Shown here: positions 6,462-10,058 of the stretch, piece after piece
How positions within the stretch are numbered: position 1 is the stretch's first letter
Layout: each line of letters begins with the position of its first letter
NCBI GenBank assembly: GCA_050255815.1
Contig: JBLMVJ010000045.1
Location: forward strand, 1 to 10,058
Source of the DNA: JAGORM01 sp050255815
Lineage (GTDB): Bacteria; Patescibacteriota; Microgenomatia; Levybacterales; GWA1-39-11
Direction of reading: 5' to 3'
Length of the DNA: 10,058 nt
Position numbers and translations under genes: made by a program
The notes under the pieces: generated by a model
What the model was told of the DNA's origin: nothing
What the model saw: only the letters and a program-made list of their open reading frames with translations
The model's database searches: none

Positions 6462-8104
6462 TGAAACTATTACAAAAGTATGCGATTGCCTGTATTTTTC
6501 TCGTAGCACTACTTCTGCGGTTTTATGCTTTATCCACAAATCCGCCAGCATTAACCTGGGATGAAGCAGCCTGGGGATTTAATGCATATACGCTGGCACA
6601 TACCGGAAGGGATGAATTTGGTAAATTCCTTCCGCTTTCCTATTTAGAGTCCTTTGGGGATTTTAAACCGCCTGTTTACGCATATTTGTCAGTTTTGCCG
6701 GTACTCATGTTTGGCCTTACAGAATTTACAACCCGCTTTGCTTCAGCCTTTTTTGGTTCCTTAACTGTTTTAATCTCCTATTTTCTTGTTCTGGAATTAT
6801 TCCACAGCGCCAAGCAGAAAAAGGTATTAGCTTTAGGGACCAGCCTGCTTCTGGCAATTTCCCCGTGGCATATTCTGTTGTCCAGGGCAGCGTTTGAAGC
6901 AAACGTTGCAACTTTTTTTATTGTTTTGGGCACCTTTCTTTTTCTTTGGGCAACCCGTGCAGATAAGAACTTGAAATATCTGTTTCTGCCATTTCTTTCT
7001 TTTGCAGTAGCCACTAATACCTTTAACACCTCCCGAATTTTTCTTCCTATGTTTGTCATAGTTCTTCTGCTGGCCAAACGTAAAGTGCTTTTCAGGCACC
7101 GGAAAATGAGCATATTGAGTATGATTCCTGCCATTATTGTTTCTATCCCCCTTGGCCTGTTTTTGCTTACTCCCCAGGCAAAACTGCGGTTCCAGGAAGT
7201 AAACATCTTTTCAGATATCCAGGTGATAGAACGGGTAAACCAGGAAATTAAAAATGATAATAATGCTGCCTTTTCTAAAGTAATACACAACAGAAGATTG
7301 GCGTATGGAGTGGAGTATCTCAGGCACTATTTTGACAACTTAGATCCGGCATTCCTATTTATTCATGGGGACGGAAACCCTAAATTCTCTATCCAGGATG
7401 TAGGACAAATGTATCTTTGGGAAGCACCATTTTTAGTGTTTGGTACTTTATTATTGTTTAGAAGGCGGGAGGGGAATTGGATGCTTTTGCCGTTCTGGTT
7501 GATTTTAGGAATTATCCCTGCCGCAACTGCGCGGGAAACACCTCATGCATTACGGATTGAGACTGTTTTGCCGGTGCCACAGATTTTGGTGGTATATGGA
7601 GTAGTATTGTTTGCAGAATCAATTTTGAAGATAAAAAACAAAATACTAAATTTACAAATAAAATATGCAATATTTGGGCTTATATCAATTACTGCGTTGT
7701 TCAATTTTGCCTATTTTGTCCACACTTATTTTGTCCATTACCCGGTGACGTACGCTTCAGAGTGGCAGTATGGGTATAAACAAGCGGTTTCTTATGCGGA
7801 GTCAGTAAAAGGAAAATACCAGCATATTTACATGACGCAGGACTTGGGGAGGCCGTATATTTATGTATTGTATTATGGCCAGTATCCGCCGGATGCATTA
7901 AAACAAGCGAATGTTACTCGGGAAGCGTTAGGTTTTGTCCATGTAAATACGCTGGAAAAGTATGCTTTTTTAAATGAGCTGCCTTTTGATAAGCCTAATA
8001 CTCTGTATATTAATACATCAGGAAAAGTACCAAAAGAAGCAAAAGTCCTCAAACAATTTTTGCTGCCAAATGGGAATCCGGTTTTAACCGCCTATGAAAA
8101 ATAA
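6461..8104 (+). CDS. PMT/ArnT-like GT-C membrane glycosyltransferase, paralog 2
   Basis: This is a second member of the same GT-C family, 547 residues from the ATG at 6461, and would use a polyprenyl-phosphate sugar outside the membrane. Motifs are W-D-E-A-A-W-G-F-N-A (W33, D34, E35 as the acidic pair), G-R-D-E-F-G, F-G-D-F-K-P-P-V-Y (65-73), S-P-W-H-I-L-L-S-R-A-A-F-E-A-N (134-148), H-G-D-G-N (302-306) and T-P-H-A-L-R (360-365). A C-terminal extracytoplasmic domain opens with W-Q-Y-G-Y-K-Q-A-V (435-443) and ends L-P-N-G-N-P. An in-frame ATG at 6443 would add six residues. I prefer 6461 because it gives a one-base TAATG overlap with the upstream stop and a typical short charged lead (M-K-L-L-Q-K) into helix 1. 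A Lys/Asn-rich loop (about 389-402) is longer than in its paralogs and A-rich in DNA. The last codons fall inside the 28-base tandem duplication that follows. Family call is secure; the acceptor is not known. Confidence 0.87.
   Translation: MKLLQKYAIACIFLVALLLRFYALSTNPPALTWDEAAWGFNAYTLAHTGRDEFGKFLPLSYLESFGDFKPPVYAYLSVLPVLMFGLTEFTTRFASAFFGSLTVLISYFLVLELFHSAKQKKVLALGTSLLLAISPWHILLSRAAFEANVATFFIVLGTFLFLWATRADKNLKYLFLPFLSFAVATNTFNTSRIFLPMFVIVLLLAKRKVLFRHRKMSILSMIPAIIVSIPLGLFLLTPQAKLRFQEVNIFSDIQVIERVNQEIKNDNNAAFSKVIHNRRLAYGVEYLRHYFDNLDPAFLFIHGDGNPKFSIQDVGQMYLWEAPFLVFGTLLLFRRREGNWMLLPFWLILGIIPAATARETPHALRIETVLPVPQILVVYGVVLFAESILKIKNKILNLQIKYAIFGLISITALFNFAYFVHTYFVHYPVTYASEWQYGYKQAVSYAESVKGKYQHIYMTQDLGRPYIYVLYYGQYPPDALKQANVTREALGFVHVNTLEKYAFLNELPFDKPNTLYINTSGKVPKEAKVLKQFLLPNGNPVLTAYEK
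7621..7668 (+). repeat. A-rich low-complexity stretch inside GT-C paralog 2
   Basis: A run of A-rich, loosely repeated units encodes I-L-K-I-K-N-K-I-L-N-L-Q-I-K-Y in a predicted cytoplasmic loop between two helices. The corresponding loops of paralogs 1 and 3 are shorter (around L-R-K-N-T-L-R-K and L-K-Q-K-R-S-I), so this looks like an in-frame insertion. Confidence 0.35.
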
Positions 8105-8160
8105 CTGGCATTTTTTTAAAAATTAAAAATAACTGCGTTTTTTTCAAAAATGAAAAATAA
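8094..8160 (+). repeat. 28-base tandem duplication at the paralog 2/paralog 3 boundary
   Basis: Unit A (8094-8121) and unit B (8122-8149) match at 23 of 28 positions, with no gap. A third, partial copy starts at 8150 and shares ATGAAAAATAA with unit A. Unit A contains the last codons and stop of paralog 2; the partial third copy contains the start codon of paralog 3. Each full unit has a seven-T run. I see no GC-rich stem, so I do not call it a terminator. Confidence 0.65.
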
Positions 8161-9838
8161 ATTTTTTAGAACAAAAACTTTCGTATTTACCTTGCTTGCC
8201 ATTATTGCGGCTTTTGCGTTTGCTGCCAGGGTGTATCAGATAGGCCAGGTTCCTGCTTCCCCTGATTGGGATGAGGCAGCTTTGGGCTATAATGCGTATT
8301 CCATCATGCTCACCGGGAAAGATGAATACGGGAAATTTATGCCGGTGGTACTGCAATCTTTTGATGACTACAAGCCTGCACTTTATGCGTACCTGGTTAT
8401 TCCGTTCCTGAAAGTTTTTGACGTTTCACTCATTGCGGTACGGCTTCCCTCTATAATTTTTGGCGTCATTGGTGTTATTGCGGTTTTCTTTATTATCAAA
8501 GAATTATTCCCTGAAGATTTTTCGTTTGCAAAATTAAAGATCAAGCGTGACTGTCTTGCGCTTCTTACTTCTTTCTTAGTTTCAATTTCTCCCTGGCACA
8601 TCCAGTTTTCCCGGGTGGGCTTTGAGGCAAACGTAGGCCTTACCTTTAATTTACTTACACTTTTATTCTTTTTGAAAGGGCTTAAGAACAAATACCTACT
8701 TATTCTTTCCGCAGTGTTTGCCGGTATAAATATGTATGTATACCAGAGCGAAAAAGTCTACACACCCTTGCTTATCTTGATTTTGGTTATAGTTTTCCGG
8801 AAGCAACTGATACGGTTAAAGAATTTTCTTGTTTTTCCTGTCATTGCCGGATTTTTAGTTGCTCTTCCTATGCTTTTATTTATCCTGACCAATCCTAATG
8901 CACTTGCCCGCGCCAGAGGTGTAAGTGTTTTTACGGATACCACAAAACTTTTGTCATCTAATAAAGAAAAGATAGTCAGGGATACCCAAAACCATGATTA
9001 CCTGGGATACATGCTGGACAATTACCGGTTTGAGTATGTAAAGACGTTTACAGCAGGTTACCTCTCCCATTTTGAACCCAACTGGCTTTTTTATAGGGGA
9101 GATAACGCCAGGCACCATGCGCCGTTTATGGGACTTTTATATCTGTTTGCATTGCCGTTTATTCTTCTGGGTCTGTATGTCCTGTTTTTCTCAGATACCT
9201 CCCGGAAGACAAAAGTTTTTCTTACTCTTTTTATGCTGATAGCCCCTATTCCGGCATCCATCACTATAGACGTTCCCCATGCCGTACGGACTATTAATTT
9301 CATCCCTTCTTTTGATTTGCTTACTGCCCTGGGGATATTGGTTTTTGTTACGTACTTTTTAAAGCAAAAAAGATCTATTGCCATTCCGGTTGTTGGGGTG
9401 TCAGCTGTTCTTATCTTCCTGAACATAGCCTACTATGCTGACCAGTATTTTGTCCAGCAGAATTATTACGATTCAAAGTATTGGCAGTACGGATGGAAGG
9501 AAGCAGTTTCTTACACCGTGGAGCACGCCCGGAAATTTGACCATGTGGTTGTGAGTAACCAGCCGCCTTTAGACCAGTCATATATTTTCTTTTTATATTA
9601 CTTAAAATATGACCCGGTAAAATACCAGCAAGAGGGTGGTACAAAAGGCGGCGGATTTAACGAGGAGCATACTGCTTTTGGCAAGTATGAGTTCAGGGAA
9701 ATTAACTGGAATGAAGATAAATTAAAAAAGCAGACGCTCTTTCTAGGACGCCCGGGAGATTTGCCTGATAATATTGGTAAAACCATTTATTATTTAGACG
9801 GAACACCCGCAATTATTTTTTCTGATAAATATGAGTAA
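8150..9838 (+). CDS. PMT/ArnT-like GT-C membrane glycosyltransferase, paralog 3
   Basis: This is the third tandem GT-C glycosyltransferase, 562 residues, with the same predicted chemistry as its two upstream paralogs. After helix 1 (about 9-28) come W-D-E-A-A-L-G-Y-N-A-Y-S-I (W40, D41, E42 as the acidic pair), G-K-D-E-Y-G and F-D-D-Y-K-P-A-L-Y (71-79). S-P-W-H-I-Q-F-S-R-V-G-F-E-A-N (147-161) follows, then Y-R-G-D-N-A-R-H-H-A-P (315-325) and A-P-I-P-A-S-I-T-I-D-V-P-H-A-V-R (365-380). The extracytoplasmic C-terminal domain starts Y-W-Q-Y-G-W-K-E-A-V (444-453) and is longer than in the paralogs, with a Gly-rich insert (Q-Q-E-G-G-T-K-G-G-G-F). The ATG at 8150 has no clear Shine-Dalgarno site. It lies at the third, partial copy of the 28-base duplication, 45 bases after the paralog 2 stop. 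The stop overlaps the next gene's start by 8 bases. All family motifs are intact, so it is likely active; sugar and acceptor are unknown. Confidence 0.87.
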   Translation: MKNKFFRTKTFVFTLLAIIAAFAFAARVYQIGQVPASPDWDEAALGYNAYSIMLTGKDEYGKFMPVVLQSFDDYKPALYAYLVIPFLKVFDVSLIAVRLPSIIFGVIGVIAVFFIIKELFPEDFSFAKLKIKRDCLALLTSFLVSISPWHIQFSRVGFEANVGLTFNLLTLLFFLKGLKNKYLLILSAVFAGINMYVYQSEKVYTPLLILILVIVFRKQLIRLKNFLVFPVIAGFLVALPMLLFILTNPNALARARGVSVFTDTTKLLSSNKEKIVRDTQNHDYLGYMLDNYRFEYVKTFTAGYLSHFEPNWLFYRGDNARHHAPFMGLLYLFALPFILLGLYVLFFSDTSRKTKVFLTLFMLIAPIPASITIDVPHAVRTINFIPSFDLLTALGILVFVTYFLKQKRSIAIPVVGVSAVLIFLNIAYYADQYFVQQNYYDSKYWQYGWKEAVSYTVEHARKFDHVVVSNQPPLDQSYIFFLYYLKYDPVKYQQEGGTKGGGFNEEHTAFGKYEFREINWNEDKLKKQTLFLGRPGDLPDNIGKTIYYLDGTPAIIFSDKYE

Positions 9839-10058
9839 GAAATCTGCCGGAAACAAATCAATCCTGTTATTTTATGGGTTTCTTGCGCTTGTCTTCCTGA
9901 TAGGTTTTTATCTGCGCGCCGTGGGAATTTTTTCCAATTCATTTGCGTTTACCTATGATGTGGGGAGGGATTTATTGGAGGTCCAGAAAATAGTATCCGC
10001 CCACAAAATTCCGCTCATAGGGCAAACAACAGGTTTAGGTGGGCTTTTTTACGGGCCG
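9831..10058 (+). CDS. Membrane protein, probable divergent GT-C glycosyltransferase, 3' end missing
   Basis: An ATG at 9831 opens a frame of 76 codons that is still open at the right edge. It overlaps the end of paralog 3 by 8 bases (ATGAGTAA), a typical coupled start. The basic lead M-S-K-K-S-A-G-N-K is followed by one strong hydrophobic helix (about 11-30) and a loop with F-T-Y-D-V-G-R-D at 40-47, then P-L-I-G-Q-T-T-G-L-G-G-L-F-Y-G-P. The placement of the acidic D-V-G-R-D after helix 1 matches the position of the D-E motif in the three upstream genes, and the P-L-I-G and L-F-Y-G-P patterns resemble another PMT-like subfamily seen in Microgenomates. This is a GT-C candidate by position and motif, but only the first loop can be judged. 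No ribosome binding site is clear. Confidence 0.7.
   Translation, partial: MSKKSAGNKSILLFYGFLALVFLIGFYLRAVGIFSNSFAFTYDVGRDLLEVQKIVSAHKIPLIGQTTGLGGLFYGP

Noticed and set aside
6778..7290. Long minus-strand open frame of 170 codons
   Set aside because: It lies wholly inside GT-C paralog 2, has no recognisable domain and is rich in Arg, Lys and Thr as expected of an antisense shadow.
8105..8149. T runs in the spacer as intrinsic terminators
   Set aside because: The only possible stems are short A/T pairings without GC pairs. The pattern is better explained by the 28-base duplication.
1..10058. CRISPR array, insertion sequence, phage or defence genes
   Set aside because: No regularly spaced repeats, transposase, integrase, nuclease or phage-like reading frame was found on either strand.

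Overview
The window is a one-directional run of surface-glycan genes, all on the + strand. It is AT-rich and densely packed, with 4-8 base stop/start overlaps and short spacers. No RNA gene, transposase, CRISPR array or regulator gene is visible. The genes look like those of a Candidate Phyla Radiation (Patescibacteria) bacterium, most likely Microgenomates (OP11). This placement rests on the series of about 550-residue membrane glycosyltransferases carrying a W-D-E-A-A-[LW]-G-[YF]-N-A-type motif, on the compact layout, and on A-rich low-complexity insertions in loops. It is family recognition from memory, not a phylogeny. TGA and TAA both fit as stops under code 11.

Layout. Positions 2-775 hold the 3' part of a GT4 glycosyltransferase cut by the left edge. 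It is coupled by an ATGA overlap to a 751-residue YfhO-family membrane protein (772-3027). A weak hairpin follows, then a GT2 glycosyltransferase of the WcaE/rhamnosyltransferase type (3084-4010). A 114-base spacer (4011-4124) carries two back-to-back hairpins and a possible promoter. Next comes a DPM1-like GT2 polyprenyl-phosphate sugar synthase (4125-4838). Three paralogous PMT/ArnT-like GT-C integral membrane glycosyltransferases follow (4863-6461, 6461-8104, 8150-9838). The start of a fourth, divergent membrane protein (9831 onward) runs off the right edge.

Inferred working model. The cytoplasmic GT4 and GT2 enzymes would build an oligosaccharide from nucleotide sugars. The DPM1-like enzyme would charge a polyprenyl-phosphate carrier with one sugar. 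After flipping, the GT-C enzymes and the YfhO-like protein would use that lipid-linked sugar on the outer face of the membrane to decorate a surface polymer, lipid or protein. No flippase is seen in the window. Acceptors and sugars cannot be read from the sequence.

Points of most interest are the paired hairpins at 4026-4080, a 28-base tandem duplication at the boundary between the second and third GT-C genes (8094-8160), the diverged motif residues in the first GT-C paralog, and the A-rich in-frame loop insertions.
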